A DNA stretch of 64,000 nucleotides from contig JAQMWT010000003.1 in assembly GCA_029834535.1 (NCBI GenBank), forward strand, positions 1 through 64,000, read 5' to 3'. The position numbers and the translations under genes were made by a program. Positions 9,231 through 21,700 of this stretch are shown piece after piece; positions within the stretch are counted from its first letter, which is position 1, and every line of letters starts with the position of its first letter. Under the pieces are notes generated by a model. It was not told the DNA's origin and made no database searches. It saw nothing but the letters and a program-made list of their open reading frames with translations. This DNA is from Chrysophaeum taylorii (taxonomy: Eukaryota > Sar > Pelagophyceae > Pelagomonadales > Pelagomonadaceae).

Positions 9231-11364
9231 AACTCGAAATTAGGGACGTAGATGCACTACGTATCCGAAAATCGTCTTCACCCACACTCCCCAAGCTACT
9301 ACTCTCAGCACACAAATCGACCACCCGGATCCGAACTCGAGACGCACGTACAGCAACAAACCCAGATTCTCGCTCAAACTTCTTCGGTCTCTCCAATACT
9401 ACAAGGCTCTCCGCAGATGCCAAGAAGAAAACATTTTATAAATAGCAACGCTTTTGGCGCATACATTTAGCAAAGAACAGAAAGTAGGCCGCGGGTGAAG
9501 CGTTTTGAAATAAATCGGCTTTACAAAACGCAGATTTTGTCGGCCCGTTTCGAGCATACATGCTGCTTTGAACAGAAAGTATAGGTCCGTTAATGTGCTG
9601 TGACGGACAGACTGACATTTCCCAAGCGTTTTGAAATGAATCGGCTTTACAAAACGCAGATTTTGTCGGCCCGTTTCGAGCATACATAGGCAAAAGAACA
9701 GAAAGTATAGTTCCGTTGATGTGTCGTGACACACACACTCACGTTTCCCAATTAATTATTGTGGACTAGTAAGGCCAAGTCGGGTTTTTTCGGCCTTTTT
9801 CTCGGGGGGCAAGCCCCCCGAACCCCCCGGGAATTGGGGGGCTCTGCCCCCCAAACCCCCCGCCGGGGGACACCCCCGGACCCCCACCGCCTCGACGGCC
9901 GCCGCGTCTCGGGAGCCGACCAAAAACGCCGTCGCACGCCGTGGAAATTCACTCTTTTCGGTTCTTGAAGATTTCTGCGCAATTTTTCGTTCTTGGGTTA
10001 GGGTGGGTACCGTTTTCCTTCCTTTCCGTTGCGCGAAGCGTTATGGGGGTTAGCGTTATGCCTCTTTTTTTTCGGCTTTGCGTTTTTTGCGGATGGACTA
10101 TGTGATGGCGGATGGCCGCTTTCTTTATTGGAGTATTTCCTTATCGACAATATTTTTGGTGTAGGCGCCGGGGTGGCGGCGGGCGTAGTGAGAAGGAGGG
10201 CGTGGCGCATAATCCATAGATAGCGGACGCGCCGTCGCGGTCGACGGTCCAGAGGTTCTCGCGGCGACGACGGCCGCTGCGGGAAGAGCGAGGCGTGGCC
10301 GCGGAAGCGGGCATCGCCGTAGACGCGAGCGGGGAGGTCTTCGTCTTCTTCTTCTCCGTCGGCGATGGCCAGAGCGCGGCCACGGGCGGTCGTCGTGGAC
10401 GCGCGCGAGCGCGCGGCCGGTCGTCGGCGCGTCGGCGCGCGGCGCGCTCGTCGCGGTCGTCGCCGCGTTTTTCGTGGTCTTCGATCCGTAGGCGCTCCAG
10501 CAGTAGGTCGCGTGGTTTGCGATGGCCAGAGCGCGGCCAGTCCCAGGACGTGGCGCGACCACCGTCGACCAAAGCGAAATCGCGGTCGCAGACGCGTCGA
10601 GCTCGACGACGCCTCGACGAAGGCCGCGACTTTACGGCGAGCCGTTGTCGCCCGCGGGGGAGAGTCCGAGGCCGCGGTCGGGACGGCGGTGGCCGCTCGC
10701 AGCGGCGACGAAGACGCCGGCACGCATCGTATCGAAGCGCTGGCAGACGCGTCGAGCGCCGGCGCGCCGCCCGTCGAGCGCGCCGCCGAGTTTTTATTCG
10801 GGTTGGTCGACTGGACGTCAACCCGCGGGCGAGTCCGAGTCCGCGGTCGCGACGGCGCTCGCAGCGGCGACGAAGCCGGTGGCACGCATCGTATCGAAGG
10901 TGAAACGGTGGTCGATCCACCGAGTCGAGGGTCGAGTCTCGTTCGGTCGCGCGCGTTCTCGAGGACGTCCCGTCGGAAGAGCGAGTCGTAGGCGTGGAAG
11001 CGGGCTTTGACCGCAGACGCGCGCGCGGCAAGCCGTTGTCGATTTCGGTGGCCTCTCGCAGCGGCGACGAAGACGCCGGGCAGCATCGCGCGTACCGAAG
11101 AGTTCGCGCGGAATAAAGGCGAAATCGCGTCGCATTTTTGCGCGCGCCAGAACCCCGAAAGAACATCGAAAGAAAAACCCCGGCATGCCATGCCGGCGTC
11201 GAGGCTCGCGTCGCGTCCCTGGCTCGAGCGCGTCGTCCCGTTTGCCGGGCGAAGGCTCCATCGCCGTCGCACGCGTCAACCTTACTTCAAAAAAGATCGG
11301 CCGAGGGTTTGTGCATAGCAAAAAAAGAGGAAGAAGGGTAAGGATTTTCTTTCTAGAAACCCTT
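9231..11364 (+). repeat. U array unit 1
   Basis: The unit opens with aactcgaaattagggacgtag, a decayed tRNA-like segment, followed by ccggatccgaactcgag. A local duplication repeats the aagcgttttgaaat..cagattttgtcgg block (about 9495-9560 and 9622-9690). The GC-rich block contains about five copies of a gctcgcagcggcgacgaag..cgccggcacgcatcg motif between 10690 and 11100. The unit ends gcatagcaaaaaaagaggaag. Confidence 0.7.
9797..9900. other. G/C hairpin cluster of the U unit
   Basis: Three perfect or near-perfect hairpins follow each other: ggggggc-aa-gccccccg, ggggggc-tct-gcccccc and ccgggggacacccccgg. The same cluster recurs near 11957-12050, 13447-13540, 15659-15750 and 27219-27310. It could form cruciforms or G-quadruplexes, or end transcription. 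Only the symmetry is seen directly. Confidence 0.7.
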
Positions 11365-11533
11365 ACCCTGATCGCCGACTGCGGTTGCGATGGAGGACGG
11401 TGCCTCATGAATCCTGAGCTTTGCGAGGGCATCCGCCCTCCCGGCGTAGGTTGGCACCTATTCGCCTCCCGGGCGGGCCGGTTGGCAGCCGGAGTGGGAC
11501 GGGGTATGGCCGGGGGGCGAAGACGGAAGGTTA
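11365..11533 (+). mobile_element. SINE-like partial copy S4
   Basis: It starts accctgatcgccgactgcgg and stops after gcgaagacggaaggtta, the family midpoint. An internal segment around the aacgttcgc motif is also missing. It sits between U units 1 and 2. Confidence 0.7.
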
Positions 11534-12935
11534 GGGTTTTCTTCTTCGAAATACTCTCGATCTACGACTACCAGCATACAAATCGACCACCAGGATCCGA
11601 ACTCGAGACGTACGTACGGCGACCACCCCAGATTCTTGCTCAAACTTCTTCGCTCTCTCCGATACTACATACTATAAGGCGGCTCTCTCCGCAGACGGCA
11701 AGAAGAAAACATTTTATAAACAGCAACGCTTTTGGCTCATACATTTAGCAAAGAACAGAAAGTAGGCCGGAGGTGAAGCGTTTTGAAATAAATCGGCTTT
11801 ACAAAACGCAGATTTTGTCGGCCCGTTTCGAGCATACATAGGGATTTGAACAGAAAGTAGAGTTCCGTTGATGTGTCGTGACACACACACTCACGTTTCC
11901 CAATTAATTATTGTGGACTAGTAAGGCCAAGTCGGGTTTTTTTCGGCCTTTTTCTCGGGGGGCAAGCCCCCCGAACCCCCCGGGAATTGGGGGGCTCTGC
12001 CCCCCAAACCCCCCGCCGGGGGACACCCCCGGACCCCCCACCGCCTCGACGGCCGCCGCGTCTCGGGAGCCGACCAAAAACGCCGTCGCACGCCGTGGAA
12101 ATTCTGTCTTTTCGGTTCTTGAAGATTTCTGCGCAATTTTTCGTTCTTGGGTTAGGGTGTGTACCGTTTTCCTTGCTTTCCGTTGCGCGAAGCGTTATGG
12201 GGGTTAGCGTTATGCCTGTTTATTTTCGGCTTTGCGTTTTTTGCGGATGGACTATGTGATGGCGGATGGCCGCTTTCTTTATTGGAGTATTTCCTTATAG
12301 ACAATATTTTTGGTGTAGGCGCCGGGGTGGCGGCGGGCGTAGTGAGAAGGAGGGCGTGGCGCATAATCCATAGATAGCGGACGCGCCGTCGCGGTCGACG
12401 GTCCAGAGGTTCTCGCGGCGAGGACGGCCGCAGCGGGAAGAGCGAGGCGTGGTCGTGGAAGCGGGCTTCGCCGTAGACGCGAGCGGGGAGGTCTTCGTCT
12501 CCGTGGGCGCTGGCCAGTGCGCGGCCACGGGCGGTCGTCGCGGGCGCGCGCGGGCGCGCGGCCGGTCGTCGGCGCGTGGGCGCGCGGCGCGCTCGTCGCG
12601 GTCGTCGCCGCGTTGTTCCTGGTGGTCTCGCAGCGGCGACGAAGACGCCGGGACGCATCGCGCGCGTACCGAAGAGTTCGCGCGTAAAAAAGGCGAAATC
12701 GCGTCGCATTTTCGCGCGCGCCAGAACCCCGAAAGAACATCGAAAGAAAAACCCCGGCATGCCATGCCGGTGTCGAGGCTCGCGTAGCGTCCCTGGCTCG
12801 AGCGCGTCGTCCCGTTTGCCGGGCGAAGGCTCCATCGCCGTCGCACGCGTCAACCTTACTTCAAAAAAGATCGGCCGAGGGTTTGCATAGCAAAAAAAAA
12901 GGAAGAAGGGCAAGGATTTTCTTTTTAGAAACACT
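11534..12935 (+). repeat. U array unit 2 (short)
   Basis: Same order as unit 1, but most of the GC-rich internal repeat block is deleted; only one copy of the gcagcggcgacgaag motif remains near 12630. It starts gggttttcttcttcgaaatactctcg and ends gcatagcaaaaaaaaaggaag..ttagaaa. Confidence 0.7.
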
Positions 12936-14979
12936 AAGGGTTTTCTTCTTCGATATACTCTCGATTTTCACGACTACCAGCGTCCAATTGACTACGGGAT
13001 TCGAACTCGAAACCAGGGACCTAGGCGCACCACATACCCGAAAATCGTCTTCACCCACACTCCCCAGGCTACACTCAGCATACAAATCGACCACCAGGAT
13101 CCGAACTCGAGACGTACGCAACGCAACCACCCCAGATTCTCGCTCAAACTTCTTCGCTCTCTCCCATACTACAAGGCTCTCACAGATGCCAAGAAGAAAA
13201 CATTTTATAAATAGCAGCGCTTTTGGCGCATACATTAGCAAAAGAACAGAAAGTAGGCCGCGGGTGAAGCGTTTTGAAATAAATCGGCTTTACAAAACGC
13301 AGATTTTGTCGGGCCGTTTCGAGCATACATGCTCGAAAGAACAGAAAGTAGAGTTCCGTTAATGTTTCCTCACACACACACTGACGTTTCCCAATTAATT
13401 ATTGTGGACTAGTAAGGCCAAGTCGGGTTTTTTCCGGCCTTTTTCTCGGGGGGGGAGCCCCCCGAACCCCCCGGGAATTGGGGGGCTCTGCCCCCCAAAC
13501 CCCCCGCCGGGGGACACCCCCGGACCCCCCACCGCCTCGACGGCCGCCGCGTCTCGGGAGCCGACCAAAAACGCCGTCGCACGCCGTGGAAATTCTGTCT
13601 TTTCGGTTCTTGAAGATTTCTGCGCAATTTTTCGTTCTTGGGTTAGGGTGTGTACCGTTTTCCTTGCTTTCCGTTGCGCGAAGCGTTCTGGGGGTTAGCG
13701 TTATGCCTGTTTATTTTCGGCTTTGCGTTTTTTGCGGATGGACTATGTGATGGCGGATGGCCGCTTTCTTTATTGGAGTATTTCCTTATAGACAATATTT
13801 TTGGTGTAGGCGCCGGGGTGGCGGCGGGCGTAGTGAGAAGGAGGGCGTGGCGCATAATCCATAGATAGCGGACGCGCCGTCGCGGTCGACGGTCCAGAGG
13901 TTCTCGCGGCGAGGACGGCCGCAGCGGGAAGAGCGAGGCGTGGCCGCGGAAGCGGGCTTCGCCGTAGACGCGAGCGGGGAGGTCTTCGTCTCCGTGGGCG
14001 ATGGCCAGAGCGCGGCCACGGGCGGTCGTCGTGGACGCGCGCGGGCGCGCGGCCGGTCGTCGGCGCGTCGGCGCTTCGGCGCGCGGCGTGCTCGTCGCGG
14101 TCGTCGCCGCGTTGTTCCTCGTCTTCGATCCGTAGGCGCTCCAGCAGTAGGTCGCGAGGTTTGCGATGGCCAGAGCCCGGCTCGACGACGCCTCGACGAA
14201 GGCCGCGACTTTACGGCGAGCCGTTGTCGCCGGCGGGGGAGAGTCCGAGGCCGCGGTCGGGACGGCGGTGGCCGCTCGCAGCGGCGACGAAGACGCCGGC
14301 ACGCATCGCATCGAAGCGCTGGCAGACGCGTCGAGCGCGCCGCCCGGCGGCGCGCCGCGCCGGGCCGCCGGGCGGCAGGCGCTGGCAGACGCGTCGAGCG
14401 CGCCGCCGAGTTTTTTTTCGGGTTGGTCGACTGGACGTCAACCCGCGGGCGAGTCCGAGTCCGCGGTCGCGACGGCGGTGGCCGCTCGCAGCGGCGACGA
14501 AGCCGGCGGCACGCATCGTATCGAAGGTGAAACGGTGGTCGATCCACCGAGTCGACGGTCGAGTCTCGTTCGCTCTCGCGCGTTCTCGAGGACGTCCCGT
14601 CGGAAGAGCGAGTCGTGGCCGTGGAAGCGGGCTTTGACCGCAGACGCGCGCGCGGCAAGCCCTTGTCGATTTCGGTGGCCGGTCGCAGCGGCGACGAAGA
14701 CGCCGGCACGCATCGCGCGCGTACCGAAGAGTTCGCGCGCAAAAAAGGCGAAATCGCGTCGCATTTTTGCGCGCGCCAGAACCCCGAAAGAACATCGAAA
14801 GAAAAACCCCGGCATGCCATGCCGGCGTCGAGGCTCGCGTAGCGTCCCTGGCTCGAGCGCGTCGTCCCGTTTGCCGGGCGAAGGCTCCATCGCCGTCGCA
14901 CGCGTCAACCTTACTTCAAAAAAGATCGGCCGAGGGTTTGCTTCTTCGAAATAATCTCGATTTTTACGACTACAACCTT
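12936..14979 (+). repeat. U array unit 3
   Basis: It starts with cactaagggttttcttcttcg and a complete tRNA-like module, attcgaactcgaaaccaggg (13000-13020). The reverse complement contains an agttcgaatcccg-like B box. The hairpin cluster is at 13447-13540. The GC-rich block (13870-14700) has an extra palindromic stretch, ggcggcgcgccgcgccgggcc, near 14345. It lacks a SINE-like head at its left border. Confidence 0.7.
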
Positions 14980-15157
14980 ACCCTGATCGCTGACTGCGGT
15001 TGCGATGGAGGACGGTGCCTCATGAATCCTGAGCCTTGCGAGGGCATCCGCCCTCCCGGCGTAGGTTGGCACCTATTCGCCTCCCGGGCGCGCCGGTTGG
15101 CAGCCGGAACGTTCGCAGTGGGACGGGGTATGGCCGGGGGGCGAAGACGGAAGGTTA
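14980..15157 (+). mobile_element. SINE-like partial copy S5
   Basis: It starts accctgatcgctgactgcgg and ends gaagacggaaggtta, with the 3' half and tail absent, as in S4. It lies at the junction of U units 3 and 4. Confidence 0.7.
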
Positions 15158-17180
15158 GGGTTTTCTTCTTCGAATACTCTCGATCTACGACTACCAGCAT
15201 ACAGCATACAAATCGACCATCCGAGAGGGTTTTCTTTTAAACGAATACTACGGGTTTTCTTCTTCGAAATACTCTCGCCTAAGGGTTTTCTCCTTCGAAA
15301 TACTACCAGGATCCGAACTCGAGACGTACGTACGGCAACCACCCCAGATTCTCGCTCAAACTTCTACGGTCTCTCCGATACTACAAGGCTCGCCGCAGAT
15401 GGCAAGAAGAAAACATTTTATAAATAGCTTTGCTTTTGGCTCATACATTTAGCAAAGAACAGAAAGTAGGCCGCGGGTGAAGCGTTTTGAAATAAATCGG
15501 CTTTACAAAACGCAGATTTTGTCGGCCCGTTTCGAGCATACATAGGGCTTTGAACAGAAAGTAGAGTTCCGTTAATGTGTCGGGACACACTGACTCACGT
15601 TTCCCAATTAATTATTGTGGACTAGTAAGGCCAAGTCGGGTTTTTTTCGGGCTTTTTCTCGGGGGGCAAGCCCCCGAACCCCCCGGGAATTGGGGGGCTC
15701 TGCCCCCCAAACCCCCCGCCGGGGGACACCCCCGGACCCCCCACCGCCTCGACGGCCGCCGCGTCTCGGGAGCCGACCAAAAACGCCGTCGCACGCCCTG
15801 GAAATTCAGTCTTTTCGGTTCTTGAAGATTTCTGCGCAATTTTTCGTTCTTGGGTTAGGGTGGGTACCGTTTTCCTTGCTTTCCGTTGCGCGAAGCGTTC
15901 TGGGGGTTAGCGTTATGCCTGTTTATTTTCGGCTTTGCGTTTTTTGCGGATGGACTATGTGATGGCGGATGGCCGCTTTCTTTATTGGAGTATTTCCTTA
16001 TAGACAATAGGCGCCGGGGTGGCGGCGGGCGTAGTGAGAAGGAGGGCGTGGCGCATAATCCATAGATAGCGGACGCGCCGTCGCGGTCGACGGTCCAGAG
16101 GTTCTCGCGGCGAGGACGGCCGCAGCGGGAAGAGCGAGGCGTGGCCGTGGAAGCGGGCTTCGCCGTAGACGCGAGCGGGGAGGTCTTCGTCTCCGTGGGC
16201 GATGGCCAGAGCGCGGCCACGGGCGGTCGTCGTGGACGCGCGCGGGCGCGCGGCCGGTCGTCGGCACGTCGGCGCGCGGCGCGCTCGTCGCGGTCGTCGC
16301 CGCGTTGTTCCTGGTCTTCGATCCGTAGGCGCTCCAGCAGTAGGACGCGAGGTTTGCGATGGCCAGAGCGCGGCCAGTCCCAGGACGTGGCGCGACCACC
16401 GTCGACCAAAGCGAAATCGCGGTCGCAGACGCGTCGAGGTCGACGACGCCTCGACGAAGGCCGCGACTTTACGGCGAGCCGTTGTCGCCCGCGGGGGAGA
16501 GTCCGAGGCCGCGGTCGGGACGGCGGTGGCCGCTCGCAGCGGCGACGAAGACGCCGGCACGCATCGTATCGAAGCGCTGGCAGACGCGTCGAGCTCGATG
16601 ATCGGCGGCGCGCCGCGCCGCGGAGTTTTTTTTCGGGTTGGTCGACTGGACGTCAACCCGCGGGCGAGTCCGAGTCCGCGGTCGCGACGGCGGTGGCCGC
16701 TCGCAGCGGCGACGAAGCCGCCGGCACGCATCGTATCGAAGGTGAAACGATGTTCGATCCACCGAGTCGACGGTCGAGTCTCGTTCGGTCGCGCACGTTC
16801 TCGAGGACGTCCCGTCGGGAGAGCGAGTCGTGGCCGTGGAAGCGGGCTTTGACCGCAGACGCGAGCGCGGCAAGCCCTTCTCGATTTCGGTGGCCGGTCG
16901 CAGCGGCGACGAAGACGCCGGCACGCATCGCGCGGTACCGAAGAGTTCGCGCGGAATAAAGGCGAAATCGCGTCGCATTTTTGCGCGCGCCAGAACCCCG
17001 AAAAAACATCGAAAGAAAAACCCCGGCATGCCATGCCGGCGTCGAGGCTCGCGTCCCTGGCTCGAGCGCGGCGTCCCGTTGGCCGGGCGAAGGCTCCATC
17101 GCCGTCGCACGCGTCAACCTTACTTTGAAAAAGATCGGCCGAGGGTTTGCATAGCAAAAAAAGGGGAAGGAGGGTAAGGG
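15158..17180 (+). repeat. U array unit 4
   Basis: The left part has three short repeats of the gggttttcttcttcgaaatact motif (15159, 15250, 15285). The rest follows the common order, with hairpins at 15659-15750. A 14 bp deletion removes tatttttggtgtag near 16008. The unit ends gcatagcaaaaaaaggggaag and is cut by the 5' end of Helitron H1 at 17181. Confidence 0.7.
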
Positions 17181-17417
17181 TCCTTACTACTAATCGACAG
17201 ATGTCCTTACTACTAATCGACAGATGTTTGCCTGTCTGTTTGTCTGTCCGTCTTTAAATGTCGACTGCTAAGAGGGGGGTGTGTGTGGGGAGCATGAAGG
17301 ATGTGGGTGGGTTTGTGGGGTATGGGGGATGTGCCTGACGGGCTTGTCTGTCTGTCCCTCGATTTAGGGTAAGGATCAGGTAGGCGCGAGAGTAAGGATC
17401 AGGTAGGCGCGAGAGCC

Positions 17418-18010
17418 AGACAGTGATCCTCCAAGCCGTATACGGCGACCTCGCAGACTATTTCCACGACCCGCGGCGGCTCTTTCAGCGCGCCATTCTC
17501 TCGCCCCGTCGAAACGATGTTGTCGATGATGACAACGTGCGCATGACCTCGGCCTTTTTTTTTCCCGGAGACGAGGCGTCGGAGTTCTTTTCGGCCGACT
17601 AGGTTGGGTCGGAAGACGACACCTCGCTCTCAAGAGTCGAGTTTTGAACTCCCTGACAACCAACGGCATGCTGACTTTGATCGCGAGCTCAAAGTCTTCG
17701 CAACCTCGACCCGTCGCACGGCCACTGCAACGGTACCAGATACATGATCGATCGTGTCGTTGTCACCGAGGCTCCTCCAGCCTGTATCCCTTAAGGCCCG
17801 CCGACGCCAAACGATCACCAAGAGCCAGGGCCAGACGCCCCGCGAGGTCGGCGTCCTCTTGGCGAAGCCCGTCTTCTGCCACGTCCAGCTCTACGTGGCT
17901 CTCTGTCGATCGGCAACCCCGAGGATATCCTCTTCTTGGTCGACGACTCCACCCTACTCCACACGTGCTGCGCAATACCGATAAGCCCCCTCCCAGCGTC
18001 TACACGCGCA
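17418..18010 (+). pseudogene. Shortened Helitron helicase C-terminal relic (in H1)
   Basis: It matches 24600-25330 of the H2 helicase: AVYGDLADYFHDPRRLFQRAI near 17430, then FPGDEASEFFSAD near 17565, then the stretch around NKSQGQT. An internal deletion removes the part between the PRLLQ region and the RRRQ/NKSQGQ region. The same deletion is found in the copies in H3, H4 and H5. Stops and frameshifts rule out a protein. Confidence 0.75.
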
Positions 18011-18372
18011 CTATAGGTTAACTTACTGGGACCAGGTGAACTTACTGGGGTTAGAGATTGGGACTAGGTGAACTTAGTGACCAGGTGAACTTACTGAGAC
18101 CAAGTGTGAACTTACTGGGGCTTTTAGAGTAAACTCAAAGCTTAGCGGCGTCTGCGGATCAAAGCAGCTTAGATTGGCGGGGGTGAGAGCGACGAGCTCG
18201 AAGGAGAGTGGGGTGAGTGGGTGCGGGTTTACGCCGAACTTACTGGGGTTAGAGATTGGGTTTACGCCGAATTTACAGGGGTTAGAGATTGGGACTAGGT
18301 GAACTTAACGGGAACAGGTGAACTTGCTGGGGTTAGAGATTGGGACTAGGTGAACTTACTGGCCTGCACTTG
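18010..18372 (+). repeat. Helitron 3' subterminal repeat array (H1)
   Basis: Irregular copies of a roughly 20 bp motif, gtgaacttactgg(g/c), alternate with ggttagagattgggactag. Similar arrays precede each Helitron 3' end here (25553-25905, 27573-27905, 30405-30700 and 32445-32529). Confidence 0.75.
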
Positions 18373-18784
18373 TTTTCTTTTTATCGACAGATGTTTGTCT
18401 GTTTGTCTGTCTGTTTGTCTGTTTGTCTGTTTGTCTTTAAATGTCGACTGCTAAGAGGGGGGGGTGTTTGTCTGTTTGTCTGTAAATGTCGACTGCTAAG
18501 AGGGGGGTGTGTGTGGGGAGCATTAAGGATGTGGGTGGGTTTGTGGGGTATGAGGGATGTGCCTGACGGGCGGAGATAAGTACGCGGGACCTAGTCGGGG
18601 TCATCGCCGAGGCGTGGGGCAGGCGAAGAGAGGACGGGCCCCGCCCGTAGGTCGTACGCATGCTGCCGCCGGACGTATGTGCGACGAAGGGTGACGTCCT
18701 GTTTGTCCCTCGATTTAGGGTAAGGATCAAAAGGATTAGGAGACGACGGTTGTTTTTTTCTGTGCCCGTTTTTTTCTGTGCCCA

Positions 18785-21700
18785 ATGTGCTTTGGGTGGG
18801 ACGCGCACGCGCACGTCGCCGCGAAGAGAGAGGAGCTTCACGAGCTTCGAGCGCGGTATCGCCATGCTTTCGGGGTCATGTGCGACGACGCGACATCGAG
18901 CGACATTGACAGGCTCGCGCCCGGGCGACTCGCAGCGTGCTTCGCGATGGAGGCGCAGAAGGAGGACGAGTGGGACCCTGTACGTCGGGCGCTGACTCGG
19001 AAGATCAAGATACGGGAACTCAAGGTGGAGGCGGTGCGAGCGCGGATGGCTGAGCGGAAACGGGTTGGGGTCAAGAAAAAGCAAGGGCGTGACCTCAACG
19101 CTCTTCAGCGAGAGATCGACGCCTTCGAGCAGGAGCTCGCAGGCCTCAAGGCCCGGCTGGACGACCACCTGGGCGCCGCCGCCGAGCAGCTGCATCAACG
19201 CACCGTTTGGTTCGAGATCGAAGGCCTCGAACGCACCGTCGACCAGCTTGAAGCCGCCTACGACATGCGCCAGATGCTCCTCCGTTGCTCTCGACGCCGA
19301 GTGTTGGATGTCTCCGGCGCGTTCGCCCATTGGGTCGAGGTGAACACTCGCTCACGTGGACCTTGGCCGATCTCTCCGTTGCGGGGCAAGGAGCTCGACC
19401 GATCGCTCGCCGCCGACGCCGCCGCTCGCGCCATGCGCGTGCTCAACATGTTGCCGATCATCGAGGAGGATGACGACGACGACATCGTGGTCCCCGGGCC
19501 GCCCGACGACGTATCGATCTGCGAGCGCGGCCAGCACTGTGACGGCGGCTGGGAAGAGCAGAAAAATGATGGCGACGGGGTCGGCACTCACACTGCGCCG
19601 TCACCCGCAGCTTCCGCCGACCGTATCCTGCCACGAGAGCTCGCTCTAGCCATGCGGATCGGGTTCAACGACGTCGGCGCCATCCAGCGCGCCGCCACAA
19701 TGTTGGTTGCCCGCGTCCCTCAACGACTGAATGTCGACGTAGCGTTCTATAAGCTCATAGAGCACGTCCAAAGCCTACCTGTGCGACCACCCAAGCTGCT
19801 CGGTGGAGCTCGAACGAAACCTGCGGGCCGAGGCGGTGGTCGAGGTGCGCGAGGCGGTGGTCGTGGTCGTGTAGCACATGGCGGAGGAAGCGTTGGCACG
19901 CAGGACCGACGCGCCTTGGCGCCCTTGGACAACAACGTGCGACCGCCGGCATTCGACTACTCGACTCAGCAGCTGCCGCGGGGCGTCAGGATCCCATCCA
20001 GGCAACCAGTGGCACACCGGCCCCAGAGTGACGCGCTGAGGATGAAGCTGTGGGCCGAGCGCGATTTACTGTGCTTGAGCTGCGGAGGAGTCGGCTGTGC
20101 CGTCTGCGGACCATGCTCTCCAGGCGCCTGCTGCGGCAGAAGGCTATGCTCGCATCACCCTTCTTACGAAAGCCTCAAGAGGTGGAATCGATTGCATTCC
20201 CAAGGTGGTGACCAACGAGATGCTCGACTCGGCGCCCAGGCTGCGCGCCAGCGGACAGCGCGGGCGCTTGAGGACGGGGACGAGCGAGATGCTCGACTCG
20301 GCGTCGACGCCACGCGCCACCGGACAGCGCGGGCGCTTGAGGACGGGGACGAGCGAGATACTCGACTCGGCGCCCAGGCTGCGCGCCAGCGGACAGCGCG
20401 GGCGCTTGAGGACGGGGACGAGCGAGATGCTCGACTCGGCGTCGACGCCGCGCGCCACCGGACAGCGCGGGCGCTTGAGGACGGGGACGAGCGAGATGCT
20501 CGACTCGGCGCCGACGCCGCGCGCCACCGGACAGCGCGGGCGCTTGAGGACGGGGACGACCGAGATGCTCGACTCGGCGCCGGCGCCGCGCGTCACCGGA
20601 CAGCGCGGGCGCGAGAAAACGGGGACGACCGAGATGCTCGACTCGGCGCCGACGCCGCGCGTCACCGGACAGCGCGGGCGCGAGAAAACGTCGACCAAAG
20701 AAGTGCTCGAATCGGTGCCCAGGCTGCGCGCCAGCGGTCAGACCGACAAGGTCAAATCAACCGTCGACGCCGAAGCAGTGTCAGTCTCGCCGGCCAGCAC
20801 ACGATCGACGAGTTTGACGAGGGCAAAGTCGAGAAACACGACTGCGGATACATGTCCAAGCTCTGTTCGCACTGCAACGCGCTGTACTTTGAAGGGGAGG
20901 CCACTCAAGCCGGCGTGTTCACGAAGTGCTGCGCCAATGGCACTGTGGTGCTGCCGCGGATTCCGGAGCCGCCTAATGAGATCCAGGCCCTCTTCAAAGG
21001 CAACACGGCGCAGTCCCCCGACTTCCTCGCCAACATCCGGTCGTACAACTGCGCGCTGAACTTCGCGTCGCTCAAATGCACGGACGAGCGCCTTATGGCC
21101 CGCGGGCAGGCGAACCACCGCTGCCCGATTTCCGCATTGCGCATCTCCGGCCAAGTCAACGTCTTTCTCGGTCCAGTCCGCGCCGCCGACGGAGCAGATC
21201 CAGTCTGCGCCCAGGTCTACTTGCTTGACCCCCAATCACAGTTGGATCATCGTGCCCGTAATGCGCGGCTCGACCGAGAGGTGCTCGGCGTGCTTCAGGA
21301 TTACATTCTGCGACGCAACCGGTTTTGCCGTGAGTTCGTCCAGCTCGACCGGGATTTTCGCATCAACCATGCGAATGTCGCCGACGCGCGGATCGTGTTC
21401 CATGCGGAGGAACGTGCCGGCAATGTCCACGAACGCCGCGCGAACGCGCCGACGGCGGAAGAGGTCGCCTTCGTATACCACGGCGATGCGACCGCAGTCG
21501 CCAAGTCGAGGGACATTGTCGTCAAGCACCGGCCGGACCATGGCGGTTCCTTGGTCACCATCAGCAATTTGCATCGATGGCGCGACCCTCTCCACTACGT
21601 GCTCCTGTACCTCGACGGCGCGACGGAAGGCTTCCACCTGGGGATTCGACGCGTCAATCCAGAGAACGGCATTTCGACCGACAAGAAGGTGACCGAGATG

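Larger units (their letters stand above)
8937..17180 (+). repeat. Tandem array of about 2 kb non-coding units (U array)
   Basis: Four head-to-tail units share the same order. First is a segment with two tRNA B-box-like motifs, then aagaagaaaacattttataaa, then aagcgttttgaaat and a ttttgtcggcc block. Next comes cccaattaattattgtgg, a G/C hairpin cluster, a gggggttagcgttatg block and a GC-rich block of internal repeats. A poly-A-like gcatagcaaaaaaag end closes the unit. Units differ mostly by deletions inside the GC-rich block. Three partial SINE-like heads sit at unit junctions. Long open frames across the GC-rich block on both strands reflect composition, not genes. A fifth unit lies at 26698-27572. 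Confidence 0.75.
17181..18372 (+). mobile_element. Non-autonomous Helitron H1
   Basis: It starts tccttactactaatcgacag (repeated once at 17204) and ends gaacttactggcctgcacttg, followed by t. The same two ends bound H3 (25553-26620) on the opposite strand, where an empty site confirms them. Inside are a gtctgtttgtctg run, gtcgactgctaagagggg, a shortened relic of the helicase C-terminus and an array of agtaagttcacc-type repeats. It carries no intact protein. Confidence 0.75.

Noticed and set aside
9998-17157. Long open frames on both strands of the GC-rich parts of the U units
   Set aside because: They are Arg/Ala/Ser/Pro-rich, overlap in up to five frames, follow the internal DNA repeats and differ in length from unit to unit. 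This is base composition, not coding.
8937-17180. Ribosomal intergenic spacer
   Set aside because: Unit length and hairpins would allow it, but no rRNA gene borders the array and Helitrons follow directly.
20217-20750. CRISPR-like appearance of regularly spaced 69 bp repeats
   Set aside because: There are no unique spacers, and the repeats are in frame within the Helitron protein. The Helitron subterminal arrays are likewise irregular and lack spacers.
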